A stretch of DNA of 64,000 nt, taken from DATFQI01 sp963816955. Lineage in GTDB: Bacteria; Actinomycetota; Thermoleophilia; Solirubrobacterales; Solirubrobacteraceae. A program made the position numbers and the translations under genes. Of the stretch, positions 37,648 through 45,224 are shown piece by piece. A model generated the notes under the pieces. The model worked only from the letters and a program-made list of their open reading frames with translations. It was not told where the DNA came from and searched no databases. The stretch spans positions 310,001 to 374,000 of the forward strand of contig CAWFME010000004.1 of assembly GCA_963816955.1 (NCBI GenBank). The letters run 5' to 3'. How positions within the stretch are numbered: the stretch's first letter is position 1; every line of letters starts with the position of its first letter.

Positions 37648-38963
37648 ATGACCGGCTTGCTCCTGCTCGCGGTCCTCGTGCTCGTGCTGCTGAACGGGTT
37701 CTTCGTCGCGGCCGAGTTCGCGCTCGTGCGCGTGCGGCGCTCCCGGATCGAGGAGGAGGTCGAGGAGGGCGTCAAGGGCGCGCGGCTGGTGCTGACGCAG
37801 CTCGACGATCTCTCGCGCTACCTCGCGGCCTGCCAGCTGGGCATCACGCTGACCTCGCTGGGCATCGGCTTCCTCGGCGAGCCGGCGATCGCCTCGATCT
37901 TCGAGGACCTCTTCGGCGACAGCATCCCGCACGGCGTCTCGCTGGCGCTCTCGCTGGCGCTCGCCTACATCATCTCGACCTCGCTGCACATCACGATCGG
38001 CGAGCAGGTCCCGAAGATCTACGCGATCAACAAGGCCGAGCCGGTGGCGCGCCGGATCGCCCGGCCGCTGCAGCTCGTTCACGAACGCCTTCAGCCCGTT
38101 CATCCACCTGCTCAACGCCGTCTCGAACGGGATCCTGCGGCTCATCGGCATCTCCAAGACCGCCGAGTTCGACGAGGGCGGGTCGCCCGAGGAGCTCAAG
38201 GTCCTGATCGCCCAGTCGCTGACCGGCGGCAAGCTCGACCCGGGCGAGGCCGGGATGCTCACCGGCGTCTTCCACCTGCACGAGCAGCAGGCGCGCCAGG
38301 TCATGACGCCGGCGCCCGCGGTGGTGACCGTCGACGTCTCCGAGAACGTGGAGACCGCGCTGCGGCGCTGCGTGAGCTCAGGCCACACGCGGCTCGTGGT
38401 CACCGAGGACGACAACCACGACCGCGTCAAGGGGATCGTGCACGCCAACGCGCTCGCCCAGCTGCTGCTCTCCGAGGGGCCCGAGGCGTGCGTTCGAGGC
38501 GCTCGTGCGCGAGGCGCCGATCGTGCCCGAGACCAAGCCGCTCGACGACCTGCTGGCCGACCTCCAGCGCGAGCGCAGCTCGCTGGCGGTCGTGATCGAC
38601 GAGTACGGCCGCACGGCCGGCATCGTCACCGTCGAGGACATCATCGAGGAGGTCGTCGGCGAGATCGACGACGAGACCGACCCGCTCGGCGGCGCCGTGC
38701 GGCGGCTCTCCAACGGCGACTGGTTCGTGCGCGGGCACGTCGCGATCACCGACCTGCTCGACTACGGGCTCGAGCTGCCGGTCGACTCCGACGCCTACAA
38801 CTCGGTCGGCGGCTTCGTGTTCGGCGAGCTCGGGCGGCTGCCCAAGCGCGGCGACACCGTCACCCACAACGGCTACTCGATCCGCGTCGAGTCCGTGCGC
38901 GAGAACCGCATCGAGGCGGTGCGCATCCGCGAGCGGCGCGCCAGCGGCGCGCCGCAGGCTTAG
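37648..38963 (+). CDS. CNNM/CorC-family transporter with CBS pair and CorC_HlyC domain, frameshifted
   Basis: About 437 residues. The DUF21/CNNM membrane domain opens with LLLAVLVLVLLNGFFVAAEF and shows QLGITLTSLGIGFLGEPAI. After an extra base near 38080 it continues NAVSNGILRLIGI and a CBS pair (VMTPAPAVVTVDV; PIVPETKPLDDLLADLQ). A second extra base near 38490 precedes SSLAVVIDEYGRTAGIVTVE, the C-terminal EEVVGEIDDETD and the CorC_HlyC domain. Members affect Mg2+ or Na+ export. It is convergent with the FHA gene, overlapping by 4 bases as TTAG. Confidence 0.87.
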
Positions 38964-39406
38964 AGCCGCAGCGCGCAGCCGCCCAGCTGCACGTCGTCTC
39001 CCGGCGCCACCTCGGCCTCCATGACGCGGCGGCCGTTGACCCAGGTGCCGTTGACCGAGCCGAGGTCGCGCAGCATCCAGCGGCCGTCGGCGTAGCGCAG
39101 CTCGGCGTGGCGGCGAGAGACCGTGTCGTCGGCGAACACGAGCTGGCAGCCGGGGGCGCGCCCGAGCACCAGGCGGCCGCCGGCCGCGCTCTCGAGCAGC
39201 CCGATCGGCCGGCGCCGGCGCAGCCACCCGCGCGGCAGCGCCCGCACGCGCGGGAGGTCGGCGGTGAGGCCGTGCAGCTCCGTGTGGTCGGCCCGCAGCG
39301 CTCGGTCCACGCGGCGGCTGAACGTGTCCGTGTCGAGCCGCCCCGCGACGTAGCCGTGGCGCAGTTGCTTGACCGTGCGCTCCCTCGTGTCCTCGGAGGG
39401 CCTCAT
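38960..39406 (-). CDS. DUF1707-FHA domain protein
   Basis: 148 residues. Residues 1-53 match the DUF1707 short domain (RERTVKQLRHGYVAGRLDTD followed by RVDRALRADHTEL). Residues 75-148 are an FHA phosphothreonine-binding domain with VLGRAPGCQLVFADDTVSRR, HAELRY and LGSVNGTWVNGR, so the Arg, Ser and Asn that contact phosphothreonine are kept. It probably reads Ser/Thr kinase phosphorylation. The start is ATG 39406, with TACGCT 10 bases upstream on the minus strand. Confidence 0.88.
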   Translation of the reverse strand: MRPSEDTRERTVKQLRHGYVAGRLDTDTFSRRVDRALRADHTELHGLTADLPRVRALPRGWLRRRRPIGLLESAAGGRLVLGRAPGCQLVFADDTVSRRHAELRYADGRWMLRDLGSVNGTWVNGRRVMEAEVAPGDDVQLGGCALRL

Positions 39407-39462
39407 CGGAAGCCGGAGCGTACCGCCATCTCAACGGTTGCGAAACAAAACTGTGTGCGCAA

Positions 39463-39491
39463 TTGCACAAAGGCCGCTCACGCGCTACGGT
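39463..39491 (+). promoter_or_regulatory. Candidate vegetative promoter of a plus-strand small transcript
   Basis: TTGCAC (39463-39468), a 17-base spacer and TACGGT (39486-39491), close to the sigma-A consensus, in a gene-poor stretch between the FHA gene and 3-hydroxybutyryl-CoA dehydrogenase. Transcription would begin near 39498 and read a structured leader towards a short ORF with a strong ribosome-binding site. Confidence 0.5.
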
Positions 39492-39568
39492 GCCCGCAAC
39501 CGACTGGCCGCTTCGGCGGTTGAGGAGGAGAGAGGGAGATCCTGGGGAGGATCGACCGAGAGACACAA

Positions 39569-39600
39569 AGCGCCCGGCTCAGGGGAGCGAGCCGGGCGCT
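39569..39600. other. 12-bp perfect stem-loop in the leader of a small ORF
   Basis: AGCGCCCGGCTC (39569-39580) pairs exactly with GAGCCGGGCGCT (39589-39600) around an 8-base loop. It is followed by a few T in each direction (TTTG on the minus strand, GTGTTTTGG on the plus strand), so it could terminate either strand or act as an attenuator before GGAGGAGGGG at 39610-39619. Confidence 0.65.
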
Positions 39601-39623
39601 AGGTGTTTTGGAGGAGGGGTGCG

Positions 39624-39776
39624 ATGAGGGTACGTTCGTCGCAACAGCATGGTCCCAATGCTGTCTCAATCTCCCCTAAACATTCCCCCCGTGACGTCGC
39701 CGTAGGCGAGCGGCGACGAAGGAGCTCGTCTCGCCTGGCAGGCGAAACCGTCCTCAACTGTCCCGGAGCGGGCTAG
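39624..39776 (+). CDS. Possible small basic protein (50 aa)
   Basis: The ATG at 39624 is preceded by GGAGGAGGGG with ideal spacing, rare in a window where most starts lack such a site. The 50 residues are Arg/Ser-rich (GERRRRSSSRLAGE) with no known family. Its TAG falls in the CTAG at 39773-39776, also the stop of the convergent dehydrogenase gene, as at other convergent junctions here. The evidence is positional; it could equally be a non-coding transcript. Confidence 0.4.
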   Translation: MRVRSSQQHGPNAVSISPKHSPRDVAVGERRRRSSSRLAGETVLNCPGAG

Positions 39777-40597
39777 GTGTACGTGTAGAACCCGCGCCCG
39801 GCCTTGCGCCCCAGCGCGCCCTCGGCGACGAGCGAGTCGATGCGCGGGGGCACGTCGGCGCCGATCGTGTTGCCGATCGACTGGGCGACGTCCAGGCCGA
39901 CGAGGTCGAGCAGCGCGAGCGGGCCCATCGGGTGCCCGGCGCCCAGCTGCAGGCAGGAGTCGACGGCGGCCGGCTCGAGGCCGGTCTCCTCGCGTAGCCG
40001 CACGGCCTCGAACAGGAACGGGAAGAGCAGGCGGTTGACGACGAAGCCCGGCAGGTCGGGGACCTCGACCGCGGTCTTGCCGAGCTGCTCGCAGAGCGTG
40101 AAGGAGCGGTCGCGGGTCTCCTGCGTGGCGGCCTCGGGGAAGACGAGCTCGACGAGGTCCATCTTCGTGACCGGGTTGAAGACGTGCAGGCCCGCGTAGC
40201 GCTCGGGTATCCCCGATGCGGTCGCGAGGTCGCCGACGGACAGCGAAGACGTGGTGGTCGCGAGCACGGCGTCGGCGGCCAGGTGGGGCTTGATCTGCTC
40301 GATCAGCGCGACCTTGTCCTCGCGCTCCTCGACGATCGCCTCGACCACGTAGGTGGCGTGCTCGCCGAGCCGGGCGAGCTCGGTGGTGACCTCGACGTCG
40401 GCGGCGACGTCCCAGCCGCAGCGCTCGATCAGCTTGGCGATCTTGCCGCGCGCCTTCTCGGCGGACGCGTCCGAGCGCGCCCACAGGACGACCTCGCCCC
40501 CACGGGCGGCCACAGCGGCCAGGCCGCAGGCGATCGCGCCGCTCCCGGCGACCCCGATCCGCTCATTGATTGACTGACCAGTCAACGCGGGCGGCAC
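39773..40597 (-). CDS. 3-hydroxybutyryl-CoA (3-hydroxyacyl-CoA) dehydrogenase
   Basis: A 274-residue NAD(P)-dependent dehydrogenase of short 3-hydroxyacyl-CoAs. The Rossmann motif is GVAGSGAIACGLA near residue 15 (a GxGxxxxG variant), and VVEAIVEEREDKVALIEQI and ATTTSSLSVGDLA follow. HVFNPVTKMDLVELV contains the catalytic His, and PGFVVNRLLFPFLFEAVRL the C-terminal domain. The first ten codons (from GTG 40597, or a TTG at 40585) lie on a palindromic operator, so the true start may be slightly downstream. It likely serves fatty-acid or butyrate metabolism; TetR control is suggested by that operator. Confidence 0.9.
   Translation of the reverse strand: MPPALTGQSINERIGVAGSGAIACGLAAVAARGGEVVLWARSDASAEKARGKIAKLIERCGWDVAADVEVTTELARLGEHATYVVEAIVEEREDKVALIEQIKPHLAADAVLATTTSSLSVGDLATASGIPERYAGLHVFNPVTKMDLVELVFPEAATQETRDRSFTLCEQLGKTAVEVPDLPGFVVNRLLFPFLFEAVRLREETGLEPAAVDSCLQLGAGHPMGPLALLDLVGLDVAQSIGNTIGADVPPRIDSLVAEGALGRKAGRGFYTYT
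40570..40585. promoter_or_regulatory. TetR-type operator at the start of the dehydrogenase gene
   Basis: TTGACTGACCAGTCAA is a near-perfect 16-bp palindrome (TTGACT-GACC-AGTCAA) in the region divergent from the Bax-inhibitor-like gene. Similar motifs bind TetR-family regulators of acyl-CoA metabolism. No regulator gene lies nearby; the TetR at 11578 has a different operator (TTGACCG...). Confidence 0.55.
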
Positions 40598-40679
40598 TAA
40601 ATCACAGATGGGAAACGAAAGGGTTCAGATGGACGAACGACCCCTGCTGAGAGGCCGATGAGCCGGGTATCCTCCGGCC

Positions 40680-41342
40680 ATGAGCGAAACCACTCACCAG
40701 TACGGCTATGCGGACGCGCGGGTCCGCGACATCTCGGTCGCGCAGCTGCTCGGCCAGGTCATGTTCCTCGTCGCCATCGCCCTCGGCTTCTGCGCGCTGG
40801 GCACCCTGCTGGGTCGTGACCTCTCGCTCGGCACCGCTCGCCTCTGCTCGTTCGCGGGCTTCGGCATGCTGCTCCTCTCGTCCTTCGCGGGTGAGCGCTT
40901 CCGCGTCGGTCCGTTCGCGATGGGCTGGCTGTTCGCCATCGCGCTGCTGATCGGCATCGGGCTCGGCCCGGTCATCGCCTACTTCGCCGCCGTCGAGGAC
41001 GGCGCGCTCACGCAGGCCGCCGCCGGCACCGCCGCGACCGTCGCCGGCGCCGGCGCGCTGGGCTTCGTGCTCTCCAAGGACCTCGCGCCCTGGATGCGCC
41101 CGCTGTCGCTGATCGTCTTCGTCGCGTGCGCCGGCACGATCGTGTGGAGCCTGTTCGCCGGCTCGATCAGCCCGTTCGTGTCCCTGATCATCTACGCCCT
41201 GTCGGCCGCCCTGATCGTCGTCGACTTCAACTACATCCGGAAGCACGGGACCGAGAACGACGCGATCTGGCTGGCGACCGGTATCTTCGTGTCAATCGTG
41301 AACATCTTCGTCTCCCTGCTGAACATCTTCTCCGGAAGGTGA
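40680..41342 (+). CDS. Bax inhibitor-1/YccA-family membrane protein
   Basis: 220 residues with seven hydrophobic helices. The C-terminal signature is recognisable: ALSAALIVVDFNYIRKHGTE followed by WLATGIFVSIVNIFVSLLNI, including the conserved Asp of the BI-1 fold. Family members are pH-sensitive leak channels for Ca2+ or regulators of membrane proteases. The ATG at 40680 has TATCCT 6 bases upstream, the leaderless pattern. It is followed by an FHA gene one base away. Confidence 0.85.
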   Translation: MSETTHQYGYADARVRDISVAQLLGQVMFLVAIALGFCALGTLLGRDLSLGTARLCSFAGFGMLLLSSFAGERFRVGPFAMGWLFAIALLIGIGLGPVIAYFAAVEDGALTQAAAGTAATVAGAGALGFVLSKDLAPWMRPLSLIVFVACAGTIVWSLFAGSISPFVSLIIYALSAALIVVDFNYIRKHGTENDAIWLATGIFVSIVNIFVSLLNIFSGR

Positions 41343-41343
41343 G

Positions 41344-42009
41344 ATGAAGGTCCAAGCCGAGGCGGAGCACGAAGCCCGGCTGGCTGCGGAGCGGCTCGGC
41401 CTGCCGTTCCTGGTCTATCGCGACGGCGAGGGCCGTCAGCAGATCCACCCGCTCGAGCGCGGCCGCCGGTCGGTGACGATCGGCCGCCGCGACGAGGCGG
41501 ACATCTCGCTCCCGTGGGATCCCGAGTGCTCGCGGCTGCACGCCGAGCTGGAGCTGCGGGCGGGGGAGTGGACGATCTCCGACGACGGCCTGTCGCAGAA
41601 CGGGACCTGGATCAACGAGCTGCGCCTGATCGGCCGCCGGCGACTGTCCGACGGCGACGACGTGCGCGTGGGCCGCACGCACCTGATCTTCGCCAACCCC
41701 ATCTCGGTCGGCATCGGCCCGACGCTCGTACCCGGGGAGCTGAGCGCGACGCCGCGCTTCTCCGACCAGCAGCAGAAGCTCCTGCGCAGCCTCTGCCGGC
41801 CGCTGATGGGCGACGGCGACGGCCTGGCGCCGGCGACCGATGACGAGATCGCGCGCGAGACGGGTATCCCCGCCAGAGCCGTGACCATCGAGCTCGACCA
41901 CCTGACCCGCTCGCTCAGCCTCGACGAGGGCACGCCGGCGAAGCGGCGGCTCGAGCTCGCGCTGCTGGCGGTGCGCTCGGGCCTCGTCGCCGCCGACGAC
42001 AATGGCTGA
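41344..42009 (+). CDS. FHA domain protein with C-terminal helical region
   Basis: 221 residues. The FHA domain (about 35-120) shows VTIGRRDEADISLPWDPECS, RLHAELEL and LSQNGTWINEL, keeping the Arg, Ser and Asn contacts to phosphothreonine. From 130 on, DQQQKLLRSLCRPL and ATDDEIARETGIPARAVTIE look like a small winged-helix-type DNA-binding domain. FHA followed by such a domain suggests a phospho-dependent regulator, which is inference. It overlaps the next gene by 8 bases. Confidence 0.83.
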   Translation: MKVQAEAEHEARLAAERLGLPFLVYRDGEGRQQIHPLERGRRSVTIGRRDEADISLPWDPECSRLHAELELRAGEWTISDDGLSQNGTWINELRLIGRRRLSDGDDVRVGRTHLIFANPISVGIGPTLVPGELSATPRFSDQQQKLLRSLCRPLMGDGDGLAPATDDEIARETGIPARAVTIELDHLTRSLSLDEGTPAKRRLELALLAVRSGLVAADDNG

Positions 42010-42988
42010 GCTCCCCGAGGAGATCCGGGCGTTCGTCGCCGAGAAGGGCGACGACGGCGTGGACCGCGGACTGCGCACGATCGCCAGCGGCGAGCTCGGC
42101 GAGGGCGACGTCGTCGTGCGCGTGGACTGCTCGAGCGTCAACTACAAGGATGCGCTCGCGACGATCCCGAGGGGCCAGGTGGCGCGGATCTCGCCGCTGG
42201 TGCCCGGCATCGACCTCGCCGGCACGGTGGTCGAGGGTCCCGGCGAGGGCACCGAGGTGCTCGCCCACGGCTACGACATCGGCGTCGCGCACCACGGCGG
42301 CTACGCGGAGTACGCGCGCGTTCCCGGCGACTGGGTGGTGCCGCTGCCGGAGGGCTTGAGCACGACGCAGGCGATGGCGATCGGCACGGCCGGCTTCACC
42401 GCCGCGCTCGCCGTGGCTCGGCTGGAGCGTCACGGCGTGCAGCCCGGCGACGGGCCCGTGCTGGTCACGGGCGCGACCGGCGGCGTGGGCTCGACCGCCG
42501 TCTCGATCCTCGCCGCGCGCGGCTACGAGGTGGTCGCGAGCACGGGCAAGGACGCGCGCGACTACCTCGAGACGCTCGGCGCGGCCGAGGTGATCGGGCG
42601 CGACGGCGTGGCGGGCGACGGCAAGCCGCTCGGCAAGCAGCGCTGGGCCGCGGCGGTGGACAGCGTCGGCGGCGCCGTGCTGGCCGGGCTGTTCCCGCAG
42701 ATCCGCTACGGCGGCGCGGTCGCCGCGACGGGGCTGACCGCGGGCGTGAAGGTCGAGACGACGGTGATGCCGTTCATCCTGCGCTCGGTCGCGCTGCTCG
42801 GAATCGACTCCGTCCAGTGCCCGATGGAGGAGCGCGCGGAGGTCTGGCGCCGGCTGGCCGACGACCTGCGGCCGCCGCAGCTCGACGACGCCATCGCGCG
42901 CGAGATCACGCTCGAGGAGCTCGAGCCGGCGCTCGACGCGATCCTGAAGGGCGGCCTCACCGGCCGCACCGTCGTCCGCGTCGCCTAG
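42002..42988 (+). CDS. acuI: AcuI/YhdH-family acrylyl-CoA reductase-like oxidoreductase
   Basis: 328 residues of the zinc-free MDR superfamily. CSSVNYKDALATIP, PGIDLAGTVVEG and GTAGFTAALAVARLE are YhdH/AcuI hallmarks. The cofactor site is VTGATGGVGSTAVSILAARG near 160, where the Ser-rich pocket favours NADPH. It probably reduces acrylyl-CoA or another enoyl/quinone substrate. The end shares CTAG 42985-42988 with the convergent membrane protein gene. Confidence 0.9.
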   Translation: MAELPEEIRAFVAEKGDDGVDRGLRTIASGELGEGDVVVRVDCSSVNYKDALATIPRGQVARISPLVPGIDLAGTVVEGPGEGTEVLAHGYDIGVAHHGGYAEYARVPGDWVVPLPEGLSTTQAMAIGTAGFTAALAVARLERHGVQPGDGPVLVTGATGGVGSTAVSILAARGYEVVASTGKDARDYLETLGAAEVIGRDGVAGDGKPLGKQRWAAAVDSVGGAVLAGLFPQIRYGGAVAATGLTAGVKVETTVMPFILRSVALLGIDSVQCPMEERAEVWRRLADDLRPPQLDDAIAREITLEELEPALDAILKGGLTGRTVVRVA

Positions 42989-43647
42989 TAGCCCCGGCAC
43001 GCGCGCGGCAGCGGGTGCGCCAGCCGGTCGCGGTCGGAGAGCGGCACGACGCGGCAGAACGCGTAGCGGCCCGCGGCGTACTCGACGACCAGCCGGAACG
43101 GGATCCCGATCACGCCGCGCTGGTCGCCCGCACCGAAGCGCGAGGTGACCGCGACGCACTGGTACTCCGCCCGCTCGACGGCCAGGTCCTCGACCGGCGG
43201 GCGGGGGGCGGACCCGCGCGGGAACGGCTCGCAGTCGGTGCCGCCGACCTTGTCGTCGCCGCGTGCGGCCGCGTCGACGCGCATCGCCTCCTGGGCGTCC
43301 CCCAGCAGCGAACTGCGGGCTCGATGGCGGCGCGTGTCCGGAGCCTGCGCACCCGGGTCGGCCGGACCCCGGCCCGTGCGCGGCCGCTGCTCGCGATCCG
43401 CTTCGGCGAGCGCCTGGGCGTGCCGCCTCTCTGCGGCCTCGCGGGCCCGGTCGTCCGCGCGCTCGCGGTCGTCGAGGATGCCCGGCACGAGCAGCGCCGC
43501 GCCCGCCAGCAGGGCGACGGCGAGCAGCGCGGCCGCCGCCACGATCGGCCGCCACGGCACGGGCGGCACCACCGCCCCGCGCGGCGGGGTCCACATGCCC
43601 AACCAGGCGCCCAGCACCTCGAGGCGCCCGAGCCGCCGCTCCTCCAT
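42985..43647 (-). CDS. Membrane-anchored protein of unknown function
   Basis: 220 residues. After a 30-residue cytosolic lead, one transmembrane helix (PIVAAAALLAVALLAGAALL) precedes a long Arg/Glu/Ala-rich extracytoplasmic linker and a C-terminal domain with two or three Cys (TDCEPF, YQCVAV, FCRVVP, ACRGY) that could form disulfides. No family is recognised. The ATG at 43647 has TAACGT 8 bases upstream. It lies just downstream of xseB. Confidence 0.7.
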   Translation of the reverse strand: MEERRLGRLEVLGAWLGMWTPPRGAVVPPVPWRPIVAAAALLAVALLAGAALLVPGILDDRERADDRAREAAERRHAQALAEADREQRPRTGRGPADPGAQAPDTRRHRARSSLLGDAQEAMRVDAAARGDDKVGGTDCEPFPRGSAPRPPVEDLAVERAEYQCVAVTSRFGAGDQRGVIGIPFRLVVEYAAGRYAFCRVVPLSDRDRLAHPLPRACRGY

Positions 43648-43662
43648 CCCCGGGGACGTTAG

Positions 43663-43893
43663 CTACGCGGCGCGCCCGGCCTCGAGCCGGGTCACGAGCT
43701 CGCCGAGGCGGAGCTCCTGGAGCCCCTGGTCCACGGCCTCGAGCTCGCCCGCGCAGAACTCGACGAGCGTGCGGCCCTCCTGGCAGAGCTCGAGCGTCTC
43801 GCGCAGCCCGGCCTCGCCCGAGTCCAGCCGCGCGATGATCGCCTCGATGCGCGCGCAGGCGCTCTCGTAGGTGGGTGTGGCGACCTCGCTCAT
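43663..43893 (-). CDS. xseB: Exodeoxyribonuclease VII small subunit
   Basis: 76 residues, normal for XseB. YESACARIEAIIARLDSGEA and ETLELCQEGRTLVEFCAGEL are the family helices that wrap the large subunit. The ATG at 43893 follows the xseA stop by 8 bases. It is part of the xseA-xseB pair that degrades single-stranded DNA to oligonucleotides. Confidence 0.93.
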   Translation of the reverse strand: MSEVATPTYESACARIEAIIARLDSGEAGLRETLELCQEGRTLVEFCAGELEAVDQGLQELRLGELVTRLEAGRAA

Positions 43894-43901
43894 CGGGCCC
43901 C

Positions 43902-45224
43902 TCAGGGTACGGCGCGGTCGGGACGGACCCGCACGGAGCCGTCGCGCATCCGCACGGTCAGCTCCGGCCAGGTGGCGGCTGCGGCAGCGCTCGTCACCGG
44001 CGCCCCGCCGGGACCCTCGACGAGTGCGTAGCCGCGCTCCAGGGTGCGCTGGGGGTCGTGCGCCGCGAGGGCCAGCGCGAGCGTGTCGAGCTGTCGCGCC
44101 CGGGCGCCGCCGAGCTGCCCGTTGCGCTCGAGCGCGGCCGCGTGGCGGCGGTTGGCGCGCACCCCCTCCGCGACGGCGCGGGCGCTGCTCGCGCGCAGCT
44201 CCCGCAGCTGCTGGTGCAGCCGCGCGCGGTGGCGGGCGACGTGGTGGGCGGGAGCGCGCGAGAGGCGGGCGAGCGTGCGCGCGCGGTCGACGATCGCGCG
44301 CGTGCTCTGGCGCTCCAGCCGCGCCGCCTGGGTGCGCAGCGCGGTTCGCGCCGCCGCGCAGTCGACCGGGACGGCCGCCTCGGCCGCGTGCGTCGGCGTC
44401 GAGCACGCCACGGCCGCCACGTCGTCGATCAGCGTGTGGTCGCTGTGGTGGCCGACGGAGGAGATGACCGGGACGCGCAGCATCGCGACGGTGCGGCACA
44501 GGGTCTCGTCGCAGAAGGCGAACAGGTCGGCGAGCGAGCCGCCGCCGCGCGCGACGACGATCACCTCGACCTCGGGGCACGCGGCGAGATCCTGCAGCGC
44601 GCGGGTGACGGCCGGCGCGGCGTGGCGGTCCTGCACGGGCGCGAACGCCCACACCACGCGCCCGCCCCAGCCGCGGCGGCGCAGGCCGGCGATGACGTCG
44701 TCGCGCGCCTTGCCGCCCTCGCCGGTGACGACGCCGATCGTGCGCGGCAGCGCCGGCCGGGGGAGGCGCTTCTGCGGCTCCGTGAGGCCCTCGGCGTGCA
44801 GCGTGCGGCGCAACCGCTCCACCTGGGCCAGCAGGTCGCCCTCGCCCGCGAGCCGCAACCCGGTGACCGCGAACGAGAACTGTGGCGAGGACGTGCGCGA
44901 GCCGGGGTAGAAGTCGCAGCCGCCGGCGGCCACGATCTGCGCGCCGTCGGCGAGCGCGGGGAGGCCGAGCGCGTCCCAGTCACCGCGCCACATCGAGCAC
45001 GGCAGCGCCCCGGCGCCGTCGCGCAGCTCGAACCACACGCGGGCGCGCCCGGCCTTGAAGCCGAACACCTCGCCGAAGACCTGCACGCGCGTGAACCCGC
45101 GCAGGCGCTCGCGCAGCCGGGCCGCGTAGTGGCCGACCGGGAACGGCCCCGAGAGCCCCGAGCCGGGGATGCCCTCCGGCCGCGCGCCGGTGGCCCCGCC
45201 GGCGTGGGTGCCGCCCGTGCTCAC
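43902..45224 (-). CDS. xseA: Exodeoxyribonuclease VII large subunit
   Basis: 440 residues. The N-terminal OB fold covers about 25-115 (FTRVQVFGEVFGFKAGRARV, then WFELRD). The catalytic domain shows IGVVTGEGGKARDD, VVARGGGSLADLFAFCDETL and SVGHHSDHTLIDDVA (the conserved GHxxD), then the coiled-coil region and the closing LERGYALVEG. It cuts single-stranded DNA from both ends with XseB. The GTG at 45224 overlaps the LLM oxidoreductase stop by 4 bases. Confidence 0.95.
   Translation of the reverse strand: MSTGGTHAGGATGARPEGIPGSGLSGPFPVGHYAARLRERLRGFTRVQVFGEVFGFKAGRARVWFELRDGAGALPCSMWRGDWDALGLPALADGAQIVAAGGCDFYPGSRTSSPQFSFAVTGLRLAGEGDLLAQVERLRRTLHAEGLTEPQKRLPRPALPRTIGVVTGEGGKARDDVIAGLRRRGWGGRVVWAFAPVQDRHAAPAVTRALQDLAACPEVEVIVVARGGGSLADLFAFCDETLCRTVAMLRVPVISSVGHHSDHTLIDDVAAVACSTPTHAAEAAVPVDCAAARTALRTQAARLERQSTRAIVDRARTLARLSRAPAHHVARHRARLHQQLRELRASSARAVAEGVRANRRHAAALERNGQLGGARARQLDTLALALAAHDPQRTLERGYALVEGPGGAPVTSAAAAATWPELTVRMRDGSVRVRPDRAVP

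Noticed and set aside
27090..38500. Programmed frameshifting as the cause of the frame breaks
   Set aside because: Too many sites, no shared slippery sequence or stop context, and unrelated genes; sequence error is far simpler.
39500..39772. A known RNA such as 6S, 6C or a classical riboswitch
   Set aside because: I could not match the conserved blocks of any of these; only a single C run and one stem-loop are present.
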